Below are positions 35,501-43,043 of a DNA stretch of 64,000 nt, in pieces. Numbering within the stretch: position 1 is the first letter of the stretch; each line of letters starts with the position of its first letter. The notes beneath the pieces are model-generated. The model searched no databases, was not told the DNA's origin, and worked only from the letters and a program-made list of their open reading frames with translations. Location of the stretch: the NCBI RefSeq assembly GCF_932274485.2, contig NC_065881.2, positions 51,780,702-51,844,701 on the forward strand. The letters run 5' to 3'. Made by a program: the position numbers and the translations under genes. This stretch comes from Patella vulgata (lineage: Eukaryota > Mollusca > Gastropoda > Patellidae).

Positions 35501-37143
35501 TTGTGCTTGTTGAGGTTGAGAAAACTGACTTTGATTAATACTACTGAAAGTGGCTTGAAATTGTTGTTGATTACCGAACTGATTATTTTGAAACTGTCCT
35601 GGAGTTAGTACTAATATTGATCCTGGGGGTAATGCAGAGTTCTGTACACTAGTTAGTAAACCGGTCGGTATATTTTGAAACTGATTTGAAGAATTATTGA
35701 TCTGGTGTTGAGGTTGATTTTGTGGGTTAAACTGATTTGAGCCGACAAAGACATGGTTAGCAATTTCTACAGGCATCTTAGTATTGGTGCTGACTTTGGT
35801 GAGAATATCTTGTAATAAACAGGATTTCATGACGGGAGGTTCATTTACTATTTCTGTTGAGGGACTAGAATGAGTTATTGGCATGTTGCCTTTTGAGTCT
35901 GGTGAAGCTACTCGTGATGATACATCTTCATACTGAATTGGGGTATCTGGACTTTTCACTGAAGAGGATACTTCGTTTACCATTTGTGCTGAATTTTGAC
36001 TAAATGTGTTGTTCTGTGAATTTGATACGATATAATGTAATTGAGTTTGGTTCGATGTCGAAGTAATACATGGGTTATTGAAGACATTGGCTGATGGCCC
36101 TTTTTGAAACTGACTGGTATTGGATGTTTGAGAAACAAGAGAACTAGTAACAAATGGACTGGGCTGGGCATCATTGCACAAGTTTTGTGAATACTGGGAT
36201 GTGATACTTTGATTGGGTGATTTCACTTGATGAAACGTATCTGAAGGTACTGATGATGGTATAGAAGAGACTGGTGGAAAACTGTCCATGCGTAGATACT
36301 GAAGATCTGATGGTAAATTCTGTGACATCCTCGTACTGTTGTCCAAAGCTGAAAAATCAATACATTGTTTCATAATCATAAATGAGCATTTAAAATAATT
36401 CTACATTTTTTTTATCACATCTATTGTACGTTGATTCTCTTGCCTGTTAACCCATAATACATGTATCTTGTAAAGCCACATGATGCGAGTACGCCATGCA
36501 TTAACCTACATGTTTTCCTGGTATCTAACTGGTACATAAATGAAATCGGGTTTAACATCCTACTGTTCTGCTCCTAAACTGGGTTAATTAAGATGGGCAT
36601 ACGCCATATAGTGTGGTATGAGGGAAATTCTTCCCAAACAGTGGCACTATGGCCTACTCATATCAAATTCCAACTGCCAAGGTATCTTTTACGTGCACAT
36701 CAATGTATACACGGGACCTCATTTTTTTGTTCCATCTGAACAACTAGACAGCTGTCCTTGTCAGGTCCTCCATCCTACACTAATGACAAGGGGAAATCTT
36801 GTCGGAAAACCCTGATGAACTTTCTCGGCAAATGCAGGGATCTAATATGAGACCTCCAGACTAGCAAGCCAGCGTCTTGCCCACTGTGGCTTCCTAACTG
36901 GTAAATGTTTATATAACTATCGTAATTATCGTAACCAGGTAACCAGAAACTGAGCATGTAACTTAAATAAAATAGGGCTGAATCAGCAACCCTAAATGAC
37001 ATTTACTTTAGAAATGAGAAATAAAACTTCTTACCACTGTTATCATTAGCTGCTGATGGATTAGATGCTGGATGAGAAGAATTCAATTCTTCATTTAGAA
37101 AATCAGTTAACATATCGCTTGTATTCGAGGGACTCGACGTCAT
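20445..37143 (-). CDS. NFAT5: NFAT5/TonEBP-type Rel-homology transcription factor, eleven coding exons
   Basis: Nuclear DNA-binding protein of the Rel/NFAT superfamily. Joining exons 37143-37035, 36348-33816, 33014-32744, 32350-32160, 31989-31811, 31221-31028, 27758-27635, 22886-22809, 22494-22279, 21790-21602 and 20512-20445 gives 4,152 bases, a 1,383-residue protein with GT-AG introns and agreeing phases throughout. Residues 1-36 are acidic and serine-rich; 37-930 are Gln/Asn/Ser-rich with Ser-Pro sites and a basic SHKSKRN patch near the end; about 930-1094 form the Rel DNA-binding domain with the contact loop [11 protein letters not shown] (947-957); about 1095-1205 form the IPT/TIG dimer domain; the rest is a Gln/Asn-rich tail. 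[20 protein letters not shown] and the preceding GQYP match NFAT5 rather than the calcineurin-regulated NFATc proteins. Unlike vertebrate NFAT5, the large low-complexity region lies before, not after, the Rel domain. The last exon and the 5' end are the least certain parts. Confidence 0.85.
20570..20856 (+). repeat. Family E interspersed repeat, intronic copy
   Basis: Starts AGGTTGCCAGGCAATG, contains AGGATTGCCACATTTTTATT, two copies of ACAACCCTAGAAGTAAT-like wording (near 20664 and 20817) and ATAACTTTTGTTGTTAGAAC. Lies in the last intron of the NFAT5-type gene next to a hAT-like element. Confidence 0.5.
20865..21463 (+). mobile_element. hAT transposon remnant with 8-bp target duplication
   Basis: The ends are TAGAGCTGCAACGATTC and, inverted, TAGGGCTGCAACGATTC. 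They are flanked by a perfect 8-base direct repeat, TTCGTCTC, at 20857-20864 and 21464-21471, the target length used by hAT elements. At 599 bases it is a deleted copy. A coding scrap survives at 21221-21292. It lies in the last intron of the NFAT5-type gene, about 140 bases from the exon at 21602. Confidence 0.9.
21221..21295 (+). pseudogene. BED zinc-finger scrap of a hAT transposase
   Basis: The frame reads [24 protein letters not shown], then TAA. The spacing C-x2-C followed by the K-x-G-N-T-T-N-L loop is that of the DNA-binding BED finger at the N-terminus of hAT transposases. The His pair that would complete the finger is missing: a stop follows the Asn-Gln where the histidine-containing helix should run. 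No catalytic domain remains. Confidence 0.72.
21602..21790 (-). CDS. NFAT5: NFAT5-type gene, coding exon 10
   Basis: Acceptor TTTGTTTTAG, donor GCACAAG|GTAAGTT. Encodes about residues 1299-1361 of the model, [20 protein letters not shown] and on to [10 protein letters not shown]. Asn-, Ser- and Pro-rich, of the kind found in NFAT5 transactivation tails. Confidence 0.75.
21791..22278 (-). other. Intron, no recognised element
   Basis: AT-rich intron of the NFAT5-type gene between coding exons 9 and 10; no repeat recognised. Confidence 0.6.
22279..22494 (-). CDS. NFAT5: NFAT5-type gene, coding exon 9
   Basis: Acceptor CATTTGTTTAG, donor CGTTCAA|GTAAGTG. Encodes residues about 1227-1298: [36 protein letters not shown] and [20 protein letters not shown] short amphipathic start is followed by Gln/Ser/Gly-rich sequence. 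Confidence 0.78.
22809..22886 (-). CDS. NFAT5: NFAT5-type gene, coding exon 8, with SUMO motif
   Basis: Acceptor TTTATTATTCAG, donor CGCCAG|GTAATC. Encodes [20 protein letters not shown] and PSFVSP (residues about 1201-1226). VKIE with K1207 fits the sumoylation consensus (hydrophobic-K-x-E) and is followed by acidic residues, as in negatively charged SUMO motifs. Vertebrate NFAT5 has similar KxE sites after its IPT domain. Confidence 0.78.
22887..27634 (-). other. Large intron of the NFAT5-type gene
   Basis: About 4.7 kb of AT-rich intron between coding exons 7 and 8. It holds the TTAA-flanked MITE at 23032-23489 and a scrap of family E near 23510-23640 (GGGCCATAACTCTGGGAAT). No additional exon with a family match was found, although a small extra exon could be missed. 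Confidence 0.5.
23032..23489. mobile_element. TTAA-flanked MITE
   Basis: The ends read TTAA-AGGAGCTAAGTC and GATTTAGCTCCT-TTAA, inverted repeats flanked by TTAA on both sides, as with piggyBac-type or Kolobok-type transposons. It is 458 bases long and non-coding; a palindromic GGTACACGAATCGTGTACC is found near 23191. The same ends recur at 43275-43839. Confidence 0.75.
27635..27758 (-). CDS. NFAT5: NFAT5-type gene, coding exon 7 (end of IPT domain)
   Basis: Acceptor CAATATATTTCAG, donor AATCCAG|GTAGGG. Encodes [40 protein letters not shown] and P (residues about 1160-1200), matching the closing strands of the NFAT5 IPT/TIG domain (human wording [20 protein letters not shown] and QPFTYTPDP). 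The otherwise isolated exon was located by this match. Confidence 0.85.
28081..28770 (+). mobile_element. Tc1-derived deletion element, right end decayed
   Basis: Left end CTCTTCAAAAAAAAATAGGGG follows TA. The leader matches that of the composite element at 5479-8076, then jumps at TTTAATTTGATCGGGAG to the transposase C-terminus ([19 protein letters not shown]-like, frameshifted) and a common 3' tail. The right terminal repeat is degenerate (GAATATCCAGTTTTTTTCAA). It is inserted in a family A copy, between CCATATA and further family A units. Confidence 0.8.
29216..30333 (+). mobile_element. hAT-like non-autonomous element with 8-bp target duplication
   Basis: Ends CAGTGATGGGATTT and, inverted, CATTGATGGGATTT (one mismatch) are bounded by a perfect 8-base direct repeat, ATTTCAAG, at 29208-29215 and 30334-30341. 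Removing one copy of the repeat and the 1,118-base insert restores an ordinary family A phrase (CATTTCAAGTTTCATCAAAATC-type). No transposase remains. The central part contains no ORF worth naming. Confidence 0.92.
30604..30915 (+). repeat. Family E interspersed repeat
   Basis: Begins AGGTTGCCAAGCAATAA right after the end of family A copy A3, and contains ATAATTTTAGCATCTAGAGC and AATGTGGCGTATTAATTTCAAG. Similar to 11385 and 20570. Confidence 0.45.
31028..31221 (-). CDS. NFAT5: NFAT5-type gene, coding exon 6 (IPT domain)
   Basis: Acceptor GTTTTATTTTAG, donor CAACAG|GTAAGTG. Encodes residues about 1095-1159: [40 protein letters not shown] and [36 protein letters not shown] is nearly the human NFAT5 FLIGKNFLKGTKVIFQE, the first strands of the IPT dimer domain. 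Confidence 0.92.
31320..31725 (+). repeat. Imperfect tandem repeat in an intron
   Basis: GCTTAACCTAAGCAGAAAATGC near 31354 and GCTTAGCCTTAGCATAGCATG near 31609 each precede TTCATTATCAAACTT and CATTCA(G/T)GTAA. Two diverged units about 255 bases apart, in the intron between coding exons 5 and 6. Confidence 0.55.
31811..31989 (-). CDS. NFAT5: NFAT5-type gene, coding exon 5 (end of Rel domain)
   Basis: Acceptor TGTATTTTGTAG, donor TTTTAT|GTAGTATG (chosen because it alone keeps the frame into exon 6). Encodes [40 protein letters not shown] and [34 protein letters not shown] is identical to NFAT5 in wording. The lysine run AKAKKKN faces DNA in related structures. Confidence 0.92.
32160..32350 (-). 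CDS. NFAT5: NFAT5-type gene, coding exon 4 (Rel domain)
   Basis: Acceptor TTGTCTTTTAG, donor ACTGTCAG|GTAAGA. Encodes [40 protein letters not shown] and [31 protein letters not shown] is a signature of NFAT Rel domains. Confidence 0.94.
32462..32700 (-). repeat. SINE family B, intronic copy with (GA)n tail
   Basis: Reading the minus strand: a degraded tRNA-like head near 32690, the GGTTTCCTCCCACTGCTAAAG core near 32600, the tail AGTCCCAATGTGACC, then a (CT)n tail seen here as (GA)n at 32468-32502. Lies in the intron between coding exons 3 and 4 of the NFAT5-type gene. Quite diverged. Confidence 0.7.
32744..33014 (-). CDS. NFAT5: NFAT5-type gene, coding exon 3 (DNA-recognition loop)
   Basis: Acceptor ATGATTTACAG, donor GTTCAG|GTAATA. 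Encodes residues about 881-971, ending in [34 protein letters not shown] and [18 protein letters not shown]. The [11 protein letters not shown] loop contacts the DNA base edges; TTQQGYP corresponds to RTQQGFP of human NFAT5 and separates this gene from NFATc types. Confidence 0.96.
33015..33815 (-). other. Intron between coding exons 2 and 3
   Basis: About 800 bases of AT-rich sequence; no repeat or regulatory motif recognised. Confidence 0.6.
33816..36348 (-). CDS. NFAT5: NFAT5-type gene, coding exon 2 (844-codon Gln/Asn-rich exon)
   Basis: A single uninterrupted exon of 2,533 bases, acceptor TGATTTTTCAG, donor CAATGAG|GTAAGA. It encodes residues 37-880, rich in Gln, Asn, Ser and Pro, with a short internal duplication ([14 protein letters not shown]), a stretch [19 protein letters not shown], a coiled-coil-like [20 protein letters not shown], Ser-Pro clusters ([15 protein letters not shown]) and, near the end, acidic SDDDNISM followed by basic TKSHKSKRN. 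The basic patch is placed like the NFAT5 nuclear localisation signal before the Rel domain. No calcineurin-docking PxIxIT motif is evident, as expected for NFAT5. The exon is unusually long for an invertebrate internal exon. Confidence 0.9.
36349..37034 (-). other. Intron between coding exons 1 and 2
   Basis: Largely occupied by the SINE at 36535-36893. Confidence 0.7.
36535..36893 (-). repeat. SINE family C, full-length copy with target duplication
   Basis: On the minus strand it starts at 36893 with a tRNA-like head (CACAGTGGGCAAGACGCTGG, then GGAGGTCTCATATTAGATCC as a decayed B box), continues through CGAGAAAGTTCATCAGGG, AGGACCTGACAAGGACAGC, CCGTGTATACATTGATG and ends TTAAACCCGATTTC. A 10-base direct repeat CTAACTGGTA flanks it at 36525-36534 and 36894-36903. 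Inserted in the first coding intron of the NFAT5-type gene. Confidence 0.8.
37035..37143 (-). CDS. NFAT5: NFAT5-type gene, first coding exon
   Basis: The exon starts at 37151 after the acceptor CTTGTTTTTTTCAG; ATG is at 37143-37141 with A at -3. It encodes [20 protein letters not shown] and [16 protein letters not shown], ending AACAGTG|GTAAGA in phase 1, which joins exactly to the exon at 36348. [11 protein letters not shown] looks like an acidic amphipathic activation helix. A further upstream 5' UTR exon is required by the acceptor. Confidence 0.78.
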
Positions 37144-37224
37144 ATTGAAATCTGAAAAAAACAAGCCAACAGTGAGGCTGATGTCCCCTGCCGAAATAAA
37201 AAAAAAAACAACAGATCTATGACA

Positions 37225-37640
37225 CATATTAATTAGGGTGTCATGGTGATATATTCACACATTCTTTTTACATTGGATAAAATTGTCACCTCTAGAGGCA
37301 CCACAAGCTAAAAATGTGATTTTTAGTACAATCAAGGGCCCTAATTCAGGAAGTTACGATTAATATGTGCGAATATCGAAAGGAACCAAGATCTTTGGGT
37401 TATAAACATGCATTTCAAGTTTCATCAAAATCTCTTAGAGTGGCCAAGCTAGAAACGTGATTTACAATGTATCATACAATTAGGGACGATAATCCATGAA
37501 GTTTCGATCTGATATACTGTATGCCAATATCGAAAGGAACTGAGATCTTTTGGAGATATTCTATATTTCAAGTTTCATCAAAATCAAATAAGAATTGTGA
37601 CCTGTAGAGTGTCCACAAACGTATTTATAGGCGTGTGAAA
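37225..37640 (+). repeat. Family A interspersed repeat, fragment (A4)
   Basis: About two units with CCTCTAGAGGCACCACAAGC, ATCAAGGGCCCTAATTCAGG and GAAAGGAACCAAGATC, ending GTCCACAAACG. Terminal inverted ends are missing. Lies in the intron upstream of the first coding exon of the NFAT5-type gene. Confidence 0.7.
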
Positions 37641-38816
37641 GCCCTGACAAAACAATTAAACTGTAGTTGAATGAATCATAAAGTTGAAGTCAACTCAATG
37701 ATCAATGATATATCTTTTCACTCACTAGTTAATATTAAAAGATGCCAATGAAGTAGAAATTGCCTTCTCTTATGAGTGGCACAAATGAACTGTAAGCTAT
37801 TGAGTAAACTGATTTGATTGATGACTTGATGTGGAAGGTTTAGTAAGATGTAATAAGAATCTGAAGCCGTAGGTATACAGTTATATGTATATATACATGG
37901 ACCTTATAATAAGGACCATGGTAATTGGTATACAGTACGTCAGTAGCCTATATATTTATAGCAAAAATTTATCATTTTCATCAATGGGCCAATGTTTTAG
38001 TTACAGCCATCAGTGGCCCCACTCCAAACTCTTATTGGTAGTATTGTTGGTCTCGGTTTCTTTTTTATACCCTAGCCTACACAAGTACAAAGGGGGTGGG
38101 GGGGATTGGACTGGAGGCGTTCTCTTTAAAATTATAGCCTGGAATTAGGAACATATTTCAATTTGTGATTTGAATAAACCAAATAAATGTAATTTTGTAT
38201 GGCATGTAAGAAATTCATGAAACAGGTAGAGAAATTAGTGGTGTTTGTTTTTGCGTCAACCAAAAATCTCATTAACCTGAATTTAGTGTTCACGTGACAT
38301 TTATTATGACCTTGACATAGATAACATTGGTTTGTTAGGCAGCCAGCCATCAGGTAAATTTCATGTCCCTTTTTCTCCGTTAAATAACAATAACATAACT
38401 ATCTACGGAATTCATTTAACCAAAAACTCCCAGGTTAAATAATATGAACTGAAATTCGACATTGCCATTAACAGCTGACCGAGTCGCGTTTAAGTGAAAA
38501 TATTGAGAACGATTCTAGATCAATCCCACCATAGATATTACCATGTCTAGTTCGGCGAATTAATTTCATGAATGTCCTAATATGGACTTACAGACAAAGA
38601 AGCATCAAACTGAACAGAAATAATGAAATGTGGAATTATTTTTATTAACTTATATCCGAGATTAATGCACATGACTATTTGTCAACAAGAGGTGTTATTC
38701 GTTTGCTGTCCTAACGGTAAATCAAGCGGTGACGCAATGGGCACAGAAAGTAGTGCGGGCCGTCGTTGTTGTCTATGGAAAAATTGTCATGTCCGCCATC
38801 TTGGAATATCACGTAC
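37641..38816 (-). other. 5' intron of the NFAT5-type gene, inner part
   Basis: AT-rich sequence without recognised elements until the donor at 38816-38815. Includes CCAAGATGGCGGACATG on the minus strand near 38794-38810, just after the donor. Confidence 0.4.
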
Positions 38817-39000
38817 CTTGTTTCAAAAAATTCCGACTTTTATCATCAACTTCATTCATTTCCAATTTTTGAACATAATCCGAAGGCATTCCACCTTGTT
38901 TGTATGTCGTTTTCTGTAGTTGACGTTTTGCTTGAAATTCTTTTGAAACAGAAATTCATTGATATAGCGGAGTGACATTACAGATGTGTTTCGCCCTCGG
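38817..39000 (-). other. Possible 5' UTR exon of the NFAT5-type gene
   Basis: The minus strand has a good donor, GAAACAAG|GTACGTG, at 38817/38816, and the first coding exon needs an upstream donor. The upstream boundary is an estimate. No start codon with a long frame is seen in it. Confidence 0.35.
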
Positions 39001-39059
39001 TGCCTCTGAATACATTGAAGCTGCATAACTTATCGGCCCATGAAGGCAGTATTTTCACG

Positions 39060-39105
39060 AATGCGATTGGATAATCTCCCGAACAATGGCCAATCAAAAT
39101 ATTCC
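39060..39105 (-). promoter_or_regulatory. Paired CCAAT boxes, possible NFAT5-type promoter
   Basis: GCGATTGGATAAT and ATGGCCAATCAAAAT lie about 25 bases apart, roughly 70-110 bases upstream of the estimated start of the 5' exon on the minus strand. Paired CCAAT boxes are NF-Y sites in many TATA-less animal promoters. A YY1-like AAGATGGCGG lies at 38794-38803, downstream. The start site is not proven. Confidence 0.3.
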
Positions 39106-39522
39106 ATTTGGTACGTATCGGAAAAATAATCAATGGACAGAGTTATTTAGTATTACGTAATCTTCCGCATTTAGATCATGGAAATCCCATCGATTTGTGT
39201 TTTGGATTACATTTTGCAATCCTTTAAAGAGGGTAAATATTGGCTAGCTGTCAAACCATTTAAGTAACAAGGTTTTGTCGTTATTTGAAATAAAGATAGG
39301 GCGTAATTATATTTGCATTAATGTAGAAATAACTATACCCTATAGGCTATACTCCTATAGCTTTTGGGCCTATATCATGCCGAAGGCGCTAGGAGTAGGA
39401 TAACACTACACGCCTCACTTTGGATTGTCCAGATCAGATTTAATTTCGAGAGGAATCGTGTATGATACAGGGTATGCTTAATCAGACCACTTGGTAGGCC
39501 TAACACGTTTCATTTGAGATTT

Positions 39523-39697
39523 GGAGTAGGGTCGCCTGTCCAACCTCGTGGGTTTTCTCCGGGTCCTCCGGTTTCCTCCCACTGCTAAAGACCCCTACGC
39601 GCAAGCGAATTATGTAAATAAAATTAATCCATATGTTAGTCCCGAAATGACCTAGTTTGTGTCGAGTGGACGTTAAACCCCCCCTCTCTCTCTCTCT
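39523..39697 (+). repeat. 5'-truncated SINE family B with target duplication
   Basis: Lacks the tRNA head and starts GGAGTAGGGTCGCCTGTCC, then GGGTTTTCTCCGGGTCCTCC, GGTTTCCTCCCACTGC, ACGCGCAAGCGAATTA, GACCTAGTTTGTGTCGAG and a (CT)n tail. Flanked by the 10-base direct repeat TTTGAGATTT at 39513-39522 and 39698-39707. The central core resembles the conserved 'Meta' domain described for molluscan SINEs, from memory. Confidence 0.85.
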
Positions 39698-39707
39698 TTT
39701 GAGATTT

Positions 39708-40323
39708 AACGTGCTAATGGCTATATAAACATACATATTAATAATATTATAATCTAGTGACTCAAGGGGGGAATTGCTACCCGGGAGGAGAATGTATGAG
39801 ACCATTTTTTTTTTACTAGAACAGCTTTAATTTTGTGTACCGGTGTGTCGATTCTGGGCGGTGCTTATGTGTTGTGGGTGGGGTGGGGCTTTACCGAGAT
39901 ATGGGGGTGACTAGGACTGAGATGGGGTGGCCATGGGTACAATGTCTAAAATGAAATGAAGTTATATAATAAGCTCCGGCTTGTTTTCAGATCCCATCAT
40001 TATTAAATATTGTATAGATTATGGAAATATTGATTGAATAAATATTGTTAGAAGAAAAAAATGCCTAAAATTGGTTGGAAATTTGATAATGTTGATGGCA
40101 ATTTTATAGCACTTTATATCTCTAAAAAAAGGGGGGGGGTATAATATGACATTCCTGGATAACTCCTGGGGTTTAGGCAACCGGTCGATGCCTTAAAGTG
40201 GCGGGAAATGTGATACTATTGATATAAATATAATAAATGATAATTATCTCAGATTAGTTAAACACTAAATTATAATTCTACGTAGGCAACATCTCTAAAG
40301 AAGTATATATATTATGATCACGG
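39708..40323. other. No gene recognised
   Basis: AT-rich sequence with a run of G (40131-40139) and T tracts; GGGGTGGGG-rich patches near 39880. No element recognised. Confidence 0.35.
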
Positions 40324-40621
40324 CCAACTGTTTTGCATTGGGTGGGGGGCAATGGCTAAACTTGGCAGTACAAGTTTGATAATATTGATATCAATGCTGA
40401 TCATTAGTAACGGTCACTGATCAAACGCTGTCCTCTGACCGTTCCTATTCGTCCCTATTAAGCTGCCATATAAAACCAACTGTTTTGCATTGGGTGGGGG
40501 GCAATGGCTAAACTTAGCAGTACAAGTTTGATAATATTGATATCAATGCTGATCATTAGTAACGGTCACTGATCAAACGCTAGCTGCCTCTGACCGTTCC
40601 TATTAAGCTGCCATATAAAAA
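40324..40621 (+). repeat. 152-bp near-perfect tandem duplication
   Basis: Units starting CCAACTGTTTTGCATTGGG at 40324 and 40476 share TATCAATGCTGATCATTAGT and CGGTCACTGATCAAACGC, with a few small differences and a short insertion in the first unit (CCTATTCGT). Confidence 0.88.
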
Positions 40622-41807
40622 TAGCCCACCTCGATCTAAGGCTATTTTAGAATCCCTCCTTCTATCTTTCACCGTGATCCTTTTACCAAAACCACATGGT
40701 TCAAAATTGGTCTTGATGATCACCCTATAGCCCAGTAAAACATTAATTTCTGGCACTGTAAATCTAAGATGTGATGCCCTTGGAGGACAACTGGTTTGCT
40801 TTTTTTTCGGGGGGGAGGGGGTGTCATCTTATAGATTTGTACAACATTGCTTTCTAGCACTGTACATATCTAAAGAAATGTTCCCGAAGTGGACGGAAAT
40901 GAAATGTGATAATGCATGATGACCATCTTATAGATTAAACATACAGGTCTTACATGCGCGATAATTGGAAATTGTCAATTTGTATCTGGAAATTGTTTAA
41001 CATCTATCGATAGCAAGAGCAAGCGTTCAAATAAATGTTATGTTTCATGGGGAATAATTCATGCATTGTTTTTTCATAAATAAATTGCTTTATTGTAAGG
41101 TAATAATTAGTTTACACGATAATTTTGCAGGATCATTTGAATTAAAAAGTAGATAATTTAACTAAACCCCTTGATAAGAAAGGGACCCTAAAGCACCCTT
41201 AAAACATTTATTTTCTGTTAAGTATATTGGAAAATAGAGCAGATTACCATTTTGTAAAGACTGGTTTCGAACACCATTTTTTTTGTTCCTCAAATTACAT
41301 TTTGGACTTCACCCCCCCCCCACACCCTTATTCCCCGTAAAACATTTATCCAATTGCATCCCGTACAACACAGTGCTAAAAACTAATGCTTTATTCATCC
41401 ACAAAATGACCATCCATTACATCAACATGGTCACATTTTCCGCCAATTCTGGGCAGTCACCCCCGCCCCTGAAGCACACCACACACACACAGTACCCGCA
41501 CCTTCTTAGAAAAGCAAACCAGTTGTCCACCAGCTTTCTGCAAAGACGCTCATACTCATAAGGACATCTTATATGCCCATTTAGTGCATGCAAGAAATGA
41601 ATGTTTTACTAATGATCATCATTGATGTCAACATTATCAACTTTACCGCTAATTTTAGGAAAAATGCCCCCAAACACCTGAAAACCACCAGAATCGAAAT
41701 GTACGCAAAAAAACTGCTCTAAGAAAACTTGGTCTCATTAATTCTCCTCTCGGATGGCGCCCCCATAAAATATTAAAATTCTGTTTTTCTTTTAGTCTGT
41801 GCACTGT
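40622..41807. other. No gene recognised
   Basis: Contains poly(G) near 40809 and poly(C) near 41310-41321. The open frame that crosses the poly(C) tract reads as low-complexity and has no family match. Confidence 0.35.
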
Positions 41808-41950
41808 AAGCCTTTTCTGTAATTTTTACAGACTTGTTTCTGTAAAACGCTTACAGCGCAGGTCTGTTATCCTGATAACAGACACGAGTCTGTTAATATT
41901 TAAGAAATACAGAATTTCGTCCGTAAATATGACATACGGGTGTTTAAATT
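41808..41950. repeat. CACTGTAA-type MITE fragment
   Basis: Contains CACTGTAAGCCTTTTCTGTA and further CTGTAATTTTTACAG and CTGTTATCCTGATAACAG palindromes. The opening resembles the ends of the palindromic element at 45941-46128 (CACTGTAAAACTTTTTCCG). No matching right end is found. Confidence 0.45.
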
Positions 41951-41954
41951 AAAG

Positions 41955-42077
41955 TGACGTCATCGGTCTTCCTGGGCGCCATTACTGTTAGACCGTTAGT
42001 TAGCGGCAAAGAGGAATCCCTCAACATCGAGCACAATAGTTGAACATTACAGTCAATACCAAACATTGCAGTTTTAG
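41955..42077 (+). promoter_or_regulatory. CRE palindrome followed by a possible first exon
   Basis: TGACGTCA at 41955-41962 is a perfect cAMP-response element. It is followed by a locally GC-richer segment (GGGCGCCATTACTG) and, at 42078, a strong donor (GTTTTAG|GTAAGTATAC). A transcription start between about 41980 and 42010 with a first exon ending at 42077 is plausible. The downstream gene would be on the plus strand; no coding exon close by matches it, and the nearest gene is the Nudix gene at 46633. A non-coding RNA is also possible. Confidence 0.28.
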
Positions 42078-42752
42078 GTAAGTATACAGTAGGGACACAT
42101 CTTTGTTTGACATAGATTGATTCTTAGCATTCGTAAAAATGTACGGTAACTGATTTATGAAATAGTAGGAATAGACTCTTCTACTTCTAGACAATTGAAA
42201 TGGACATACATGATACTCACATACACTGTCACAGTGTTAGTGTTAGCACAGAGTAAAAATACACTCTGGTGTTAGTGCTAGGCCTAATATTTTTTCGCAT
42301 TGTTTTTGGAGGCTTCAGTTCTAGTTGAGGCTACTCGGATGACATAATAATAACATTGATATAGAAAAAAAATATATGAACTATGAAGGGCTAACATTTC
42401 TGGGCTTCATTAAGTTCATAGTCTCAGGTCTGTAGGCTAGGCCTACCACTGAAAACCATTATTATTAAGAATTTATTGAATTGTCAATGCATTGTCTGGA
42501 TAATGATCTTTAATTTTTTATTTTACTAATTTTTTTAGGCACAGCTTATTGCATCCTTGAGTGCCATTCCTGTCATCTATAGAGTGGGCTACCCAGCCTT
42601 TCTCTGGGTTAGTAAAATTTTTTCAAAGGTAGGCCCTACCGGTAAAGAAAAATTATAAGATTGAACTTACTGAAGATAATAATTTTGGGAGTTGAGCGCA
42701 TTGTTAATGAAAACCAACACTTCCTGCCCTCTGCTTGGACCTTGAAATTTGA
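42078..42752. other. No gene recognised
   Basis: AT-rich; would be intronic if the proposed first exon is real. An acceptor-like TTTTTTTAG at 42530-42539 precedes CACAGCTTATTGCATCC. Confidence 0.3.
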
Positions 42753-43043
42753 GGGGTGGTTGGACGAATGGTCTAACCATGGAGCTTATATAAGATCCAT
42801 GGTCTAACATGGGCCTTAGTTAGGTCAGAATGAAGCCTATGTCTTTGAGTCAAGTGGCGTTGAAAGGAGTAAGATTGCCTGACTAACCGTGTTCATTTTT
42901 TCTGGGTCGTTCGTTTTCCTCCCACTGTTTATAAAAGACCTACGGTTAAAGCGATTATTGAAATAAAATTCTATGTTTATTAGTCCAAAAATGACCTAGT
43001 TCGTGTTGTGTGTGGATGTTAAATCCCATTTCTCTCTCCCAGC
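42753..43043 (+). repeat. Old SINE family B copy
   Basis: Head GGTTGGACGAATGG, then GTTTTCCTCCCACTG, TTATTGAAATAAAATT, GACCTAGTTCGTGTTG and a CT-rich tail, all diverged from the copy at 43497. The head contains a small internal rearrangement (two copies of TGGTCTAAC). Confidence 0.7.

Noticed and set aside
38785-38810. ATG in the AAGATGGCGGACATG motif as the NFAT5 start
   Set aside because: Its frame meets a stop after eight codons, and it lies beyond a good splice donor.
41283-41561. 92-codon frame with Pro-rich start
   Set aside because: Runs through a poly(C) tract; low complexity and no family match.
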